Notes: generated from the letters alone by a model not told the origin. 56,951 nucleotides of DNA from Jaapia argillacea MUCL 33604 (GCA_000697665.1 KL197718.1:161869-218819); one strand, 5' to 3'. Counted from the stretch's first letter, positions 24,965-37,739 are shown. Made by a program: numbers and translations.

Positions 24965-27686
24965 ATGGCAACTCAGGGGCCTATGAGTTCCAAAGCGAGG
25001 GGAAAGCGCAAAGCTGAACCTATCCAGATACCGAAGTGAGTGGGCCAAGATTCCCAGTCTTTCTCTTTCGCTGAAGGCCCCTAGACATGTCATCCACCCC
25101 GGGCCTTCAGAAGATGGTAACGGAGAGACCTCAACAAGTAACAGTGAGCCGTCATTATATATCTGCCATGCCATTAGCTTATTTCTCATTTAGATCGACT
25201 TGCTGCCTTGACGAAGCCCAGAGCGTCTGAACAAGGAAAACGGAGGGTCGCAGAAATCCCAGACACCAAAGGCAAATCATTGAAGGGAAGAAATGTTGGG
25301 AAGCTAGCTAATTTGATGACTATGCCCATGGATATCTTTTTCGAGGTGCGGTATCTATCAGGACCTCTCTACAGAGACTTAACCCCTTTACTTGTCGTAG
25401 ATCACGTCGAAGCTCCATCCGGTAGACATCCTGCAGCTCGGCAGAGTCTCCAAGCATTTCAGATCGATCTTTATGACCCGCAGGGCCAAGCACATCTGGG
25501 TTGCTGCTCGTAGCAACGTTCCCGCATTGCCAGACTGCCCACCAGATCTTGACGAGCCGCAGTACGCGAATCTTTTATTCGAACATAATTGTTTGGTCAG
25601 GGCTTCTCAGATTTTCAGGTGGTCAATGACTGATTCCCATATAGGCATGCGGTAAGCAAAGAGCCAATCTGGTGGACTATATGCTGCGCCTGCGATTTTG
25701 CAAGCCTTGTCTCACAGAGAAGTGACTATCTCCATTCTTTTTGGTAAATATGAGATTCACCTGCCTGTGTCAGTGTTTCTCGAGGATCCACCTTGCTCAA
25801 GCGCTTCGGGAAGAAAACGGATCCCGTAGTTTACACACTCCTGCCGCGTTCCTCTGTGAAGCTCCGTATGTATCACGTCACCTATCGTCGCTGCGTAATT
25901 CTGATATTTTCAATAGCTACATCTCAAGCCCCGCCTGAGAGTCGTTTGAATGACGGTAATAATGCGTACTACCAGCCAGAGTTCAACAAGATTGTCGCTC
26001 AATTCCTCGCCTGTGAGATGAACAAGGACGAGCGAGAGCATTTCGTGAGTGAAAGGCAGGAGTTATCATCTCAAATAATGCAGGTTGGTTCTGCAAATTA
26101 CTATTTTCGCATCGAGTTTGGCATCTGTTGACTTCGGCTACTAGAGTGGAGTCGACCTCCTTCGGTGGCATAATGACTCTAGAATCAACAAAGATGAACA
26201 GCAGCGTCAAAGGGCAGCAAATCGGAAAGCAAGGTGAGCCGGATGCACTCGTCCGACCCTCCTCGTCTGATTTTGAATCACAGCATCGAAGAGAAATTGG
26301 AAGAGTTGGGCTGGGATGAAAGCTCCTTTCCCACATGGCGGGAGTGGTCCCACAGATATGAATGGGACAAGCTACTAGAACAACCTAGAGAACTCACCCC
26401 GCGCAGTGAGCGTCACTTACTGTCATTCGACTTCTCAGACGCTCACGCCATTGCATTCTTGCTAGTTTGGAATGCGATTCAGCCGAAGCTCGAAGCTATT
26501 ATTCGTGCCGTACAAGAGCAGCGTGATCGCCAAAATCTTGCCACACGCAAGGCCTCCAGAATAGAAGAATTTTGGAGAATATATGAAGCCTTCTTGGTTA
26601 ACAACTACTCTACTTACCTCGATCGAATCTTGATGCCCAGGGTTTTCGACGCATCCAAGCTTCCTTCGGTTATAACATTGATTGAGGAAGACGAGGCGAC
26701 CATCCCGGTCACGCAGGAGCGCCTGGAATCAATCTTGGAGGATTTTTCCAGGGAGGCTGAGGAGCACAAGCAGGCTATCAAGGAGGACCTCCTTCGCGTT
26801 CTCGGGAAGTCGAACTTTCCCACTGATGGATCTTTGAAGGAATCCAGGGACATTTCACCAAGCGCAGATGACGCTGACAGTCTATTTCTACTTCCATCAT
26901 CGTTCTTCTCGTGTCAAAACCGCCTTCAGCACTCAACCTCCTGTCATCACCTTAGGAGGTATCCGGAGATCCTTGACGAGGTACATGTGCGGGAACGTGC
27001 GTGGGCGACGTCTCCGGTCAAATATGATCATCAGACCGGCAAAGTAGCCCAGTATGTGCTTCAGGCGTTGGGACTCAAAGCCGACATCACCCAAACCGAG
27101 CTGGATGCGCTGGATGGTCGGTTCTTTTGTCTGTGTGGGAAGCCTGGTCTACGACCCATGGATTTCGGTGATATAGTGAGTTCTTTCACATATGGGCTCG
27201 AAGGCGTGAGGAAATAACTATTACGTGTTCTCTAGACAAATCATCTTCTGACGGAGAATCAATGGTTTGACTCTATGCAGGGAGGTATCCAGTAAGTGTT
27301 TCCCTGTTCCCCATCAATGCCTATATGACAGATCTTGGTGTGTTAGAGTCGAAAATGAGTCGTTTGTGATCAACAACGACCACGATCTCAAAGGTTCCAA
27401 ACCCTTGATTACGGTATTGTCCCAAGAAGAAATCGCTGGAGTGGACGTGTCCAGTGGTGTTCGCCTTGTCATTGAGCCGTCGTGTTATTGCAATTTGTGT
27501 TACAAGGCCAGATCCCGCCACCACTGGCTGCTAAGTAAATCTCTCGCTGAACACCATATGCGGGCGAAGTACGTTTCCGAATCTCCCTTCGTTGGTCCCC
27601 ACCGAAATCTCACTGTTCACTCCATCAGGCATTCAAAGGAGTTGGAAGACGGTGATACCGTGTCGCGTTCTGAGCTGCACATGTAG
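24965..27686 (+). CDS. F-box domain protein, agaricomycete family
   Basis: Probable substrate receptor of an SCF ubiquitin ligase. ATG at 24965 begins MATQGPMSSKARGKRKAEP, a basic disordered leader. The F-box follows across an intron: MTMPMDIFFE then ITSKLHPVDILQLGRVSKHF, continuing with SIFMTRRAKHIWVAARSNVP and the family signature LPDCPPDLDEPQYANLLFEH. A CxxC pair comes next (ACGKQ and CKPC), which may bind zinc. Later exons give YYQPEFNKIVAQFLACEMNK, a charged coiled-coil-like segment ending ANRKA, LGWDESSFPTWREW, ELTPRIWNAIQPKLEAII, WATSPVKYDHQTGKVAQYVL and LDALDGRFFCLCGKP. The last exon ends SRSELHM with TAG at 27684-27686. About ten introns of about 45-65 nt. Members of this family are numerous in mushroom genomes; the target is unknown. 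Confidence 0.88.
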
Positions 27687-27919
27687 TCCCATTTCTGGGA
27701 GTCGCCTACTTACAGTACAAATCGTCCTGGATACCAATTCTTGTGCTGTCAATCCCGTGAGAACTATGACGTCCGCCAGATATGTTTCTCTTGTTCCATC
27801 TCGTATCTCTTGAAAACTCGACGGTGATTCACGTCGTCGGCTCCGCCCATGATGAACTCGCATACTTATAGGTTTCATGAACCTCAAGCCTTACACGTAG
27901 CTCACTTGTCTTGATCACA

Positions 27920-28268
27920 ATGGGGTATGCTTTACCTTTGGTTCTCTCTCCTTGGGGAACCTTCTGACCATAAACGTCCCATCTAGAATCATAGCGTCTT
28001 GTATAGCAGGTTCGTCGGAATCGGCTGTGGATACAGGAAATCCTGATTCACGTAGGTGTATATCGACAGGAATCTTTGACTGCATTGGCGGGGTGATCAT
28101 GGCGATTGTCGAAACGATTGCCGGTTGTCTTGAATGCATCGTATCAGGTGAACACTCGCAAGGTGCATAAATTGACCACCTTCAAAGCTGAAATACATTA
28201 CCGCAGCCATCGCCGGGTGCTTCACGGGTATTGTCGATTGCATCACTGGGTGTCTCTGTTGTGGGTAG
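27920..28268 (+). CDS. 55-residue cysteine-rich hydrophobic microprotein, four exons
   Basis: Unrecognised by standard length cut-offs, but every boundary is GT-AG and the frame is exact. Exons 27920-27924, 27987-28009, 28070-28147 and 28207-28268 total 168 nt, giving 55 residues and TAG at 28266-28268. The first exon is only five nucleotides. The product starts MGIIASCIAGIFDCIGG and ends GCFTGIVDCITGCLCCG. It is almost wholly hydrophobic, with Cys spaced at about 3-11 residues in a repeated I-A-G-C or D-C-I-x-G pattern and no basic tail. A Gly at position 2 could be myristoylated and the Cys residues palmitoylated (inference). I recall similar short Gly/Ile/Ala/Cys-rich proteins of unknown role in agaricomycetes. 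It lies 233 bp downstream of the F-box gene and converges on URA2. Confidence 0.7.
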
Positions 28269-28623
28269 GTGCCGAAGGCCCGCCTCGAGATATTCTCACT
28301 GACTTGCGTGAGCAGAAGAGTCTGATGAAGGGCTCCGGGATGATTTCCATCCCCCTCCGCGCACGCTCCCGGAGCCCTGGCCTCTGATGCATTTCAACAT
28401 TGATTATCTTTTATCATATATCAGACACTACTTTATTCCGAACCAATACCAATACGGTTGCGGACGAAGAGAGTGACAATTCATGCGCACATATCCAAAA
28501 CAACAACGGTCAAGATTGAGTGCGTCCGACCTGCTAATTGATACATTTTGTGGTGGTAGTAGCCCTCGTCCAATGTCTCTTAGAAGAGACGAGATACATA
28601 AGAAAGGATTCGTTGACTATATG
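28269..28623. other. Intergenic between convergent genes
   Basis: 3' flanks of the microprotein gene and of URA2. No gene recognised. Confidence 0.5.
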
Positions 28624-31600
28624 CTAGCCCATCACACTCGCTAACAAGGCCATTCGCACCTGGACAAAATGCTAGTTAGTCGTTCGTCGAGGGAAGATGG
28701 GGTGTACTCACAAACAATCCGTACCGCATCTGACGGAAATAAGCAGCACGGCGAGAGTCGAAATCCACCTCTGGGTCAATTTCTGTTCAGGATAGTTGAA
28801 CGAGTCAGCGAGATAAGGAAAGAAATCAACTGGGAGCTCACCGTTAACGCGTGGAAGAGGGTGCATGACGATCATGTCCTCCTTCGCGCGAGCTAAAACG
28901 GCATGATCGACTCGATAAGCGTCTTTGACCGCCTCCCATGCCGCCTCGGTTTCAAACCGCTCTTTCTGAACCCTCGTAACATACAGAACATCTGTATCTT
29001 CTAATACGTCCTCCAGGGACTCGTATTGCTTCACAGGGACGCCCGCTCGGCGTGCCGCGCTTACTACGTTTGCAGGCATGGAGAGAGATGCAGGGGAGAC
29101 GAAGTTGAGACGGACAGAGTACAAGCAAAGCAACGTCACCAAACTATGCACAGTGCGTCCGTTTTTCAGGTCGCCCAGCAAGGTGATTGTACGGCCGTTG
29201 ACGGTCCCGAGTTCAGATCGAATGGTATACACATCCAAGAGTGCCTATGAACGGATTAGAAACATAAATATGGCGACAAGGGGAAGGCGTACTTGGGTCG
29301 GATGCTCGCCGATACCGTCGCCTGCATTGATGATCGGCACAGGAGAGAACTTGGCAGCAAGCTGAGAGCTGCCAACTTCAGGATGACGAATTACGATGGC
29401 GTCCGCGTAACACCCGAGGGTTCGAATAGTGTCCTGCAAAGTTTCACCCTTGGTTACCGAAGATGTCGTCGCGTTCACTTGCACAACCTCTCCACCACAA
29501 CGTTTCATGGCCGCATCGAATGATGCACTAGTCCGCGTGGATGCCTCATAGAACAACGTGCATAGCACTTTGCCTCTGAGAATGTCAAGTGTTCCGTTCC
29601 TCTCGACCTGTAATTGCATTTCATGGGCGAGAGAGAACAGGTCATATAGGTCGCGAGCGGTGAACTGCTTGACTGACAAAATGTGTCTGCGGTGGAAGGC
29701 AGGGTGCGAGGTGACGTGTGACAGTAGGAGTGATGAGGAGGGAGGTCCATGGAACAAAGGAACTCCGGCTGGACCCTGTAGAGGTGACATTGGGGTAGGA
29801 TGAGTTACTCCATCTGCGCCCCTCTGCCCAAGGGATAAGTCAGGTCTTGCACCGGAAATTGATGCTGCCCTCTCAGTGCGCCCATGAACGATTGTGGAAC
29901 TGGAAGTATCTCGACCTGATGGAGAGAGTGTCAGAGCGCCATCGAGGAATACGGTCTGGCCGTGGACGACAACTCGGTGAACTTCTCCAGCGACAGCTAC
30001 ATTGTCCAGAGGAGACCAATAATGTGCTCCATCGCTATAGAGGGATCGTCTGCCGACTACAACTTCGACATGAGTGTGAACTTGCTCGGGAAGGTTGAAG
30101 ATGCGGAGCGGATTGTCGTGTAAGCGATCCTTGATGTCTTTGAGGGATAAGCGACCTTGAGAGACGGCAGTGAGGAGCAAAGGAAGGGTTTCCTTAACTC
30201 CCGACCAGGGGGATGCACTCTTCTTCAACTCCGAAGCAAGTTCGTAAGGCGTCGATCCGATGGAGAAGGCGTCCACAACATCCAGGTTCTTCCATAACGA
30301 TGCCTGATCATCTGAGGATGGCAAGCAAGTGGAACCTGGGAATTGTTCTCGTGTAAAGAACAGTGCATAAACGGATACATCGCAGGTAACCTTCAGGTGC
30401 TTGGCTTTGCTGAGGGAGATAAGGAGGATATCCTCCTTACTTCGAACGCCAGATACGTGAATGCTACGTCCGTGCAAACTAGCCAGCAGGAGGACCGAGG
30501 CCAAATCAGAACCCCTGGCATCTGTGACGATAAGTTTATCTTCAGGCCAGGATGTGAAGTGAGAGGCGACAACAGAGACTTGAGTGGACACGCTGTCTTG
30601 GAAGGGGATGAACAAGTATTTCACATCTGCTTGGATTTCCTCGTCGAGGGACTTAACATTGCCAGCCGATGCCGAGACGCTGAGAGCGTAATTGCAGTAG
30701 GCGGAATCTTTCGCGTTAGCGCGAGCTTGGTCGAGAGTACGGTCATCGACAATGCGATCGTCGAGCCCAACAGGAGTAATCAAAGCCGTGGTGAATCCTG
30801 CAGAGATGAATGCCTTGGTAGCTTCAGCGAAGTCACGAGAATTCTTGGTGGTCAGTACCGGAACGAAACCTGCAATGTTGATTAGACCCGGGAAGATGTA
30901 AGTGTCGTGTGAGGTCTTGAAGTCGACGGAGGATACGTCCAAAGGCAGCCGTCGCACAAGTGCTTCGACAAGCAACTTAGCACACTTGACATTGGTTATA
31001 AGGGGGATGGCGAAGTCGACGGCCATACGACGGGTTCGATATCCCTTACTAGCATAGCTGGCGGGGCGACGATAGTGGTTCTTGGAGGGCAGATTGATGT
31101 ACATGTCAATGAGGTTGTTTGCAAGGTGCTGAGTGAGATCATATTCGGACTTCGATTTCGCGGTATTATCTTCGCCCAAAGCCTCAAGATACTATCGAGG
31201 AGATGAGCACGATGAAAAGAATAAAGTGGGAGAAGTGGATACCTTGCAAGGCACATTATGTTCGGCCAAGAAGTCGGCTGTACCAGAAGTGGCAAATATG
31301 TTGTAACCAGCTGCGTGAAGCTTCTGCACGGATGGCAAGAGCTCTAGTTTCTCTTTGTAGCCGCCAATGGAGAACAAAACGTTCTTCTTTGGGGGAACGA
31401 TGCCCGTGGAGATGAGGGCTTTCAAATACGCCTCGTATTTGTCCTTGCCGAAGCATGCCACCTCGCCAGTCGAAGCCATCTCGACGCCCAAGATGGGGTC
31501 GGCACCAGAGAGGCGACTAAAACTGAACTGGGGTACCTTGACGCCAACATAATCATTTGGCAGGCCCGGGTCGGGGTATGGTTCAACAGGAATCCCAAGC

Positions 31601-34600
31601 ATGACCTTGGTAGCCATCTCGATGGCGTCAATGCCTGTAACTTTGGAGACGAAGGGGAACGACCGTGCTGCGCGTAGGTTGCACTCAATGACCTTGATCT
31701 CGTTGTTCTTCGCAATGAACTGGATATTGAATGGTCCAGTGACGTTAAGGGCATTCCCGATCTTCGCGGTAGCTTCCTCGATTTGTCGAACCGTGGTCGG
31801 ATCAAGATCCTGAGGTGGATGGATGAGAGTGGCATCACCAGAGTGGACACCCGCATTCTCGACGTGCTCGGAGATGTAGTGCATGATCATTTTCCCATCC
31901 TTAGCGACAGCATCCATCTCGATCTCCTTCGCTCCCTCGATATACTTGGTTATGACGACGGGATGTTCGCGCGATACGGCAGTAGCTTGAGTGAGATAGT
32001 TCACCAGGTCATCGTCAGTGAAGACCACGTTCATTGCGGCGCCGGACAACACATAGGACGGCCTGACAAGCACGGGATACCCCACATTGTCGCAGAAGGC
32101 GTGGGCCTCTTTGAGAGTGGTGAGCTCTTTCCATGAGGGCTGGTCGACGCCAATCTCGTCCAATAATCGAGAGAATTTGTACCTGTTCTCGGCAGTATCG
32201 ATCATCTCCGGAGACGTTCCATAGATGCGGACATTCTGGCGGTACAATGGTAGCGCAATATTGTTTGGTGTTTGACCTCCCATAGATAGGATGATACCGC
32301 GAGAACGTTCGGTATCATAGATGTCAAGAATCGTCTCCAAACTGATGTTCTCGAAGTAGAGACGATCAGCTTCGTCGTAATCAGTGCTGACAGTCTCGGG
32401 GTTGTAATTGACCATCACTGTTGGCAGGCCCTGATCCCGTAAGGTTCTGATCGCTCGAACGGCGCACCAGTCGAACTCTACTGAAGATCCAATCCGGTAG
32501 ACGCCTGAGCCCAGAACAATAACACCTCTGTCCTCGAATGTGATATCATGCTCCACGGCGTTGTACGTGGTGTAGAGGTAATTGGTAAACGCAGGGAACT
32601 CTGCTGCCACAGTGTCGATTTGTTTGACGAAAGGCGAGATGCCACTTTCTTGGCGGAGGCGGCGCACAGCGAGCTCTGTGGAGCCCACACAAGCAGCAAG
32701 CTGTCGATCGGAGAACCCAAGCTGCTTCGCCTGCCGGAGGAGGTCCCCATCAATGGAGGCGATGGTACATGACCTAGAGAACGAGGGGGGATAAGGACTA
32801 GACTTCTTGGGTAAGAAGGGCTGCGTACGACAATCGTTGCTCCATCTGGAAGATATATTGGAGCTTCGTCAAGAACCACTTGTCAATGTTGGTCATTTGC
32901 CAGATCTTATCAACACTGTATCCGCGATGGAAAGCCGTCGAAATGGCAAAGATGCGTTTGTCCGTCGGGTTCATGAGTTCTTCATCAATATCTTCTACAA
33001 AGTCATTCTGGACGACAGAGGGGCCAATATCAGCGTAGTGTTGGGGAGGAAGTTCGAAACGAGCACACCTTGGCGAACCCAGCAAACTGGTCGTCAATAG
33101 CCCTGATAGCCTTTTGGATCGTTTCTTCGAAAGTTCTCCCAATGCTCATGACCTCGCCAACGCTCTTCATGCTGCTGCTTAACAACTTGCTCACGCGACT
33201 GAACTTCTTCAGGTCCCAGCGTGGTATTTTGACAACGACGTAGTCCAAACTGGGTTCGAAACATGCGGTAGTGACCTTCGTAACAGAGTTTTGGATTTCG
33301 TTGAGAGGGATACCGAGACCGAGTTTCGCAGCAATAGATGCGAGCGGATATCCAGTAGCTTTGGAGGCAAGGGCGGAAGAACGAGACAGACGTGCATTGA
33401 CCTGACATAAGCGTTAGTGGTGACCTAAAGGTCCGGGGAAGTACCTACCTCGATGATACAATACTCCCGCGACGTTGGGTTAAGAGCATACTGGATGTTA
33501 CATTCGCCAATGACTCCCAGGTGGCGAATCACGTTGATAGCAGTTGTGCGCAACATATTATAATCAGCGTCAGAGAGGGTTTGTGATGGAGCGACAACGA
33601 TGGAATCGCCAGTATGTATGCCTAGGGGATCAAAGTTCTGTAGAGTTTTGTGAGAGGCGTCCTAGTAGTATCAGATACCACCTCACCTCCATGTTGCAAA
33701 CCGTGATACAATTATCTCGGCAGTCCCTTACGACCTCATACTCAATCTCCTTCCACCCCTTCATGCTCTTTTCGACCAAGACTTGTGGGCTCGTCGCGAA
33801 GGCTTTGGCGCACAACGCCCTGAGTTGTCCCTCATTCTGCGCAAACCCACTACCCAAACCTCCGAGAGCATACGCCGCTCGCACGATAACGGGGAAGCCA
33901 ATCTCGGCGGCGGCGGCGACAGCTTCCTCGCTAGTAGTAGCGGTCCTACTCATCGCACACTTTTCACCGATCTCCTCCATCGCCTGTGCAAACAACTGGC
34001 GATCTTCGGTCGTGATGATCGTCTCGATTGGGGTCCCAAGAACTTTAACTCCAAGACTCGCAAACTCGTCTTTGAGTTTGATGCCAACGTTAAGAGCCGT
34101 TTGGCCGCCGAAGGTCACGTAGATTCCATCGGGTTTCTCATATTTGATGATTTTGCGAACGAATTCGGGGTTAACGGGGAGGAAGTAGACTTTGTCTGCG
34201 AGACCTTTGGATGTGGCGATGGTAGCAATGTTTGGGTTGACGAGGACGGTGTATATGCCTTCCTCTTTCAGAGCCTTGATGGCCTGCGAACCCGAGTAAT
34301 CGAACTCGCCTGCTTGGCCGATGGATAACCCACCAGAACCGAGGATGAGGACCTTCTTGACGTCCGCTCGAGGGATTCGTTTCTCATTCTCTTCCTTGTC
34401 CCCTCCTGGCATGAAGATCGGAAGAAGAGAATTTGTCTTGACGCAATCGACGATATTCTGAATAAATACGTCGAACAGGAACTCGGTGTCCCTCGGGCCA
34501 GGTGTGCTTTCCGGATGGAACTGGACTGAAAAGAAGGGCTTGTCAACGCAATAAATACCCTCGTTGCTTCCATCATTCGCATTCTTGAACAACTCCTTCC

Positions 34601-35932
34601 ATCCGGCGGGCAGAGTAGCGGTATCCACTTGATACCCATGATTTTGACTCGTGATGTAACATCTACCACTGAGAGCGTCCGTGCAAGGGATGTTATGGCC
34701 ACGATTACCATACTTCATTTTTGACGTCGTCGCTCCTGCGGCGAGGGCGAGAAGTTGGTGACCCAGACAGATACCAAAGATTGGTCGATCGGCCTTTTGG
34801 AGCGCTTTGCTGAGTCGAGTGATAGTGGCTTTGACCATGGTAGGATCACCAGGTCCGTTCGAGACGAAGAGTCCATCGTAAGGCTCCTCAGACGAAGCGA
34901 GGAAGTCGTAGTCCCATGGAACGACTTTAAGTTCTACGCCTCGGTTGATAAAGCATCGTACTTGGTTATATTTCATACCAACATCGAGAGCAAGGACTCG
35001 TAGAGGACGGCCGGACACGTGGAGTTTAGGGGTGGAAGTCGGCTTGTACAATCGAGGAGTCGTGATGGACACAGCCGCAACGAGGTTGTCCTGGTTAGGG
35101 TCCCTGAAAGGAATATCCACATAGTCTTCTCTCCAAGCTGAGCCGGGAGGGGAGGGCGCCCGCGAAGGGGCTCGCGAGACAGATCGAGACTCGGGAATGG
35201 ACATCCTGGATCGCCCAATGGGGGCATCAGCCCTCCTCGCAAGTATCTTACCCAGCATACTTCCCTTTTCTCGGATACGTTTTGTGAGCATACGAGTGTC
35301 GACACCATAAATGGCGGGGATATTATTTTCTTTCAACCATTGGGAGAGAGATGAGGAGGCGAGGAAATGGCTGAAGTCTTGTGAATAGTTGCCTACAATA
35401 AGGGCCGATATGTGAATGCGAGACGACTCGAACTCGAGAGGTAGGGAGGTGGGATCGGGGGAGGGGCGGGCTGGGACACCATAATTGCCGATCAGAGGGT
35501 AGGTGAGGATCAATATTTGACCTTCGTAGGACGGGTCTGTGAGCGATTCGGTGTAACCGACCATTCCTAGAATGTATCCCGTTAGTTCTGGTTTCAAATA
35601 TCAATCGAAAGAAAAATGATAATGTGGTCGTGTGCGCCCATGGAAGATAATCCCTGAATCCGAAGCATCATAGTCTAGTACTCACCGGTTTGGAAAACAC
35701 ATTCTCCCGAAACGCTCTTACCCTCCGCACCGAAGCTGTATCCTCTCAGCTTCGTGCCATCGGCGAGCTCCAGGACCGCGTCCAATGCGTCAGTTCGACC
35801 ATTTAAATGGATCGCACCATTTTTCATTGGAGGTACGGTGACAGGAGCTGTTGGATACCCATGAGGGGTATTGGTTGCATTTCGAAGGAGGACAGGTCGA
35901 ACGGGGAGGCCTGGCGGATTCGACAGAGCCAT
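28624..35932 (-). CDS. URA2: CPSase II / aspartate carbamoyltransferase fusion (URA2/CAD type)
   Basis: Catalyses the first two steps of de novo pyrimidine synthesis: carbamoyl phosphate from Gln, bicarbonate and ATP, then carbamoyl aspartate. About 2250 residues. In order: small-subunit-like region; class I glutaminase with [14 protein letters not shown] (catalytic Cys) and SVQFHPES (His, Glu); CPSase half 1 ([32 protein letters not shown]); half 2 ([46 protein letters not shown]); MGS-like allosteric domain ([16 protein letters not shown]); a dihydroorotase-like domain without metal ligands; and ATCase with [35 protein letters not shown] and [17 protein letters not shown] is at 35930-35932; TAG at 28624-28626 follows [10 protein letters not shown]. 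About nine exons: the first intron is about 121 nt, others about 47-61 nt, including one inside [14 protein letters not shown] near 32772-32825. Expected to be UTP-inhibited. Fungi need a separate URA4-type dihydroorotase. Confidence 0.96.
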
Positions 35933-36230
35933 GGTCGGAGAAGTGGGGGAAGGGTCTCGGAAAGATAAAAGGTAGATTTATTGAAGGTTCTGTGAGTTTA
36001 TATCCTCTTCCTCTTCGTCCAGGTCGCGTCCTAGGAGATCGTGAATTGGGTGAAGAGGAAGAGGAGAAGGAAAAAAAAATCCACAATCGCGTACCCATCT
36101 AAGGATCTTATTTGTCATTATTGTGATTTCAGTCTATATCAGGAAGGTGTCGTTATTTTGTGGCGGTTCTTGGACCTTGATCACATTCTCATCTTGCAGC
36201 TGACGCTCATCTTCCCCTGCATTTTTATCG
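35933..36230. promoter_or_regulatory. Bidirectional promoter region, URA2 and Nudix
   Basis: A 298-bp interval separates the divergent start codons of URA2 (35932) and the Nudix gene (36231). It holds a purine-rich tract around 36050-36085. No clear TATA box is seen on either side. Confidence 0.5.
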
Positions 36231-36803
36231 ATGGAATCAGTCAGAATTCATCCGTCTGTCGAAAGTCGCCTCATCACCGCCGGCGCACTGCTATCCGATG
36301 CCCCGATTTATGATCGCGTTGTCATCGGCGTGGCTGTCTTCAAACCGACACCCGCTAAAGACGGAGACACTTTATCTCCCAATCACCCTAGCGTCCTTAT
36401 TGTCAAGCGCTCAGCACACGAGTCATTCCTTCCTAACGTCTGGGAGATACCCGGTGGACATGTCGAGCCAACAGATCCGACTATTCTACATGCGGTCATC
36501 AGGGAGACCAAGGAGGAGACGGGTTTGGATGTCGAAGCGGTGTTGGGAGAGTTTGACCAGTTTGTTTACAAAGTGGAGAAACCGGGGGGTAACACGAAGA
36601 CCACGATCCAGTTAAATTTTGCTGTGGGCGTGTTGGGCGGTGTGGACATCGATAAGATGGTTGTACTATGTCCCGATGAGCATCAGAGCCACGCTTGGGT
36701 TTCGGTAGGTAATATTGGCGATTACACGTTGACGGAGGGTATGAAAAAGGTAGCTATGGATGCTTTGGCTTGGGGGCAGCGTCATCTTATTGTTGGCGAT
36801 TGA
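36231..36803 (+). CDS. Nudix hydrolase
   Basis: Intronless gene, 190 residues. The Nudix box region reads WEIPGGHVEPTD then TILHAVIRETKEETGLD. The REtkEE core with its metal-binding glutamates and the GG turn are present, while the first box Glu is replaced by a T-D-P stretch with one extra residue, a variant I associate with fungal members. The fold context fits: VVIGVAVFKP first strand, LIVKRSA, then TIQLNFAVGV and HAWVSVGNIGDYTL in the C-terminal half. The start MESVRIHPSVESRLITAGAL uses the ATG at 36231. Substrates of such enzymes are nucleoside diphosphates linked to another moiety, or oxidised or capped nucleotides; this one cannot be assigned. It is divergent from URA2, so co-regulation with nucleotide synthesis is possible but unproven. 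Confidence 0.9.
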   Translation: MESVRIHPSVESRLITAGALLSDAPIYDRVVIGVAVFKPTPAKDGDTLSPNHPSVLIVKRSAHESFLPNVWEIPGGHVEPTDPTILHAVIRETKEETGLDVEAVLGEFDQFVYKVEKPGGNTKTTIQLNFAVGVLGGVDIDKMVVLCPDEHQSHAWVSVGNIGDYTLTEGMKKVAMDALAWGQRHLIVGD

Positions 36804-37739
36804 TATCATTGTTCGGCGAGTGAGCGGTTCAGCCCTTCAGACATAGCCTTCCTTCTTACACACATTCTAGCGATCGACCGTGGGGCATAGGTTGGCCACT
36901 TCTGATCTTTGGTGTCCTCTTTCCTCGGCCACTTACTTACTTTCTAGTAGCTTGGAGGAAGCCGTTGAGAACTGTCCATGTGGAGCTGGGGCCTGGCTGA
37001 CGCACGAGGGCTATTTCTTGTGAGCCGTTTGGGCTTTCGAGACTCAGCGCCCGCGCGGCTTTCAGTATGAAGCTCGATGCCGTTCCATCATACCCATTTA
37101 CTAGGCTAGACTAGCGGTCAAGTTGGGCGCTTCCCTTCTGAATTCGTTCCCATACGGCGATATCGTATTCGAGCGCTCAACTAAACTTATCCGGATCCTA
37201 TGTGCGTCAGGTACTATCTTTTCCTTCAAGCGCTTTCTTGGTCGCCCCTGGGTTTCATGAATACCATCCCCGCCCCAGGGGCCACTACTAATGTCTTATC
37301 TCTCCTCATCTCTTCTTCGCGTATCTCTGCCCATCTCCCTCTAAAGGTCCGTGTCATATCTGCTTCGGGAGGTTCACCGGTAGCTCCTTCGCACGTGCAC
37401 CTGGTTGGGACTGTACAAGTAACCCCGGTTATAAATTCAATGTTCAGATTTGGATCCAGGCCAACAATCCCATTCCCAACGTTGATCGCAACACGATTGA
37501 AGAACCATTGTCATCTCGCCGTCAACACTCCTCCCCTGTTCGGGACTCGGGAACTTGATCACGGACAGAACAAAGCACCAGTAGGATTTTCTCTTACAAT
37601 CAACAACTCAAGCGAGCCTTCAGCAGGTGCGCAAGTGCACTCAGTCTGAGCGATTGTATGCACCGTTTGTGGGCTATTCGACGACTCTGGCACATAGTAT
37701 ACGACATATGGAAAAACTACAACGAATAATAACGCGACA
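36804..37739. other. Downstream flank and left edge of cassette copy A
   Basis: The first 130 bp are the Nudix 3' flank. From about 36935 the DNA is repeated near 44510, marking the left end of the duplicated cassette. Both copies contain, on the minus strand, a coding-like run (in copy A WFFNRVAINVGNGIVGLDP and FRGRWAEIREEEMRRD, about 37230-37520). Stops interrupt it upstream and the frame differs between copies, so it is probably a gene relic or chance. No intact gene is supported. Confidence 0.4.

Noticed and set aside
34268-34711. 147-codon minus-strand frame inside URA2
   Set aside because: Shadow of the URA2 CPSase exon in another frame, rich in Ser and Arg as expected for a frame-shifted reading.
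37200-37649. 149-codon plus-strand frame, also present in cassette copy B
   Set aside because: Conservation is explained by the segmental duplication. The frame is shortened in copy B, and no family resemblance is seen on either strand.
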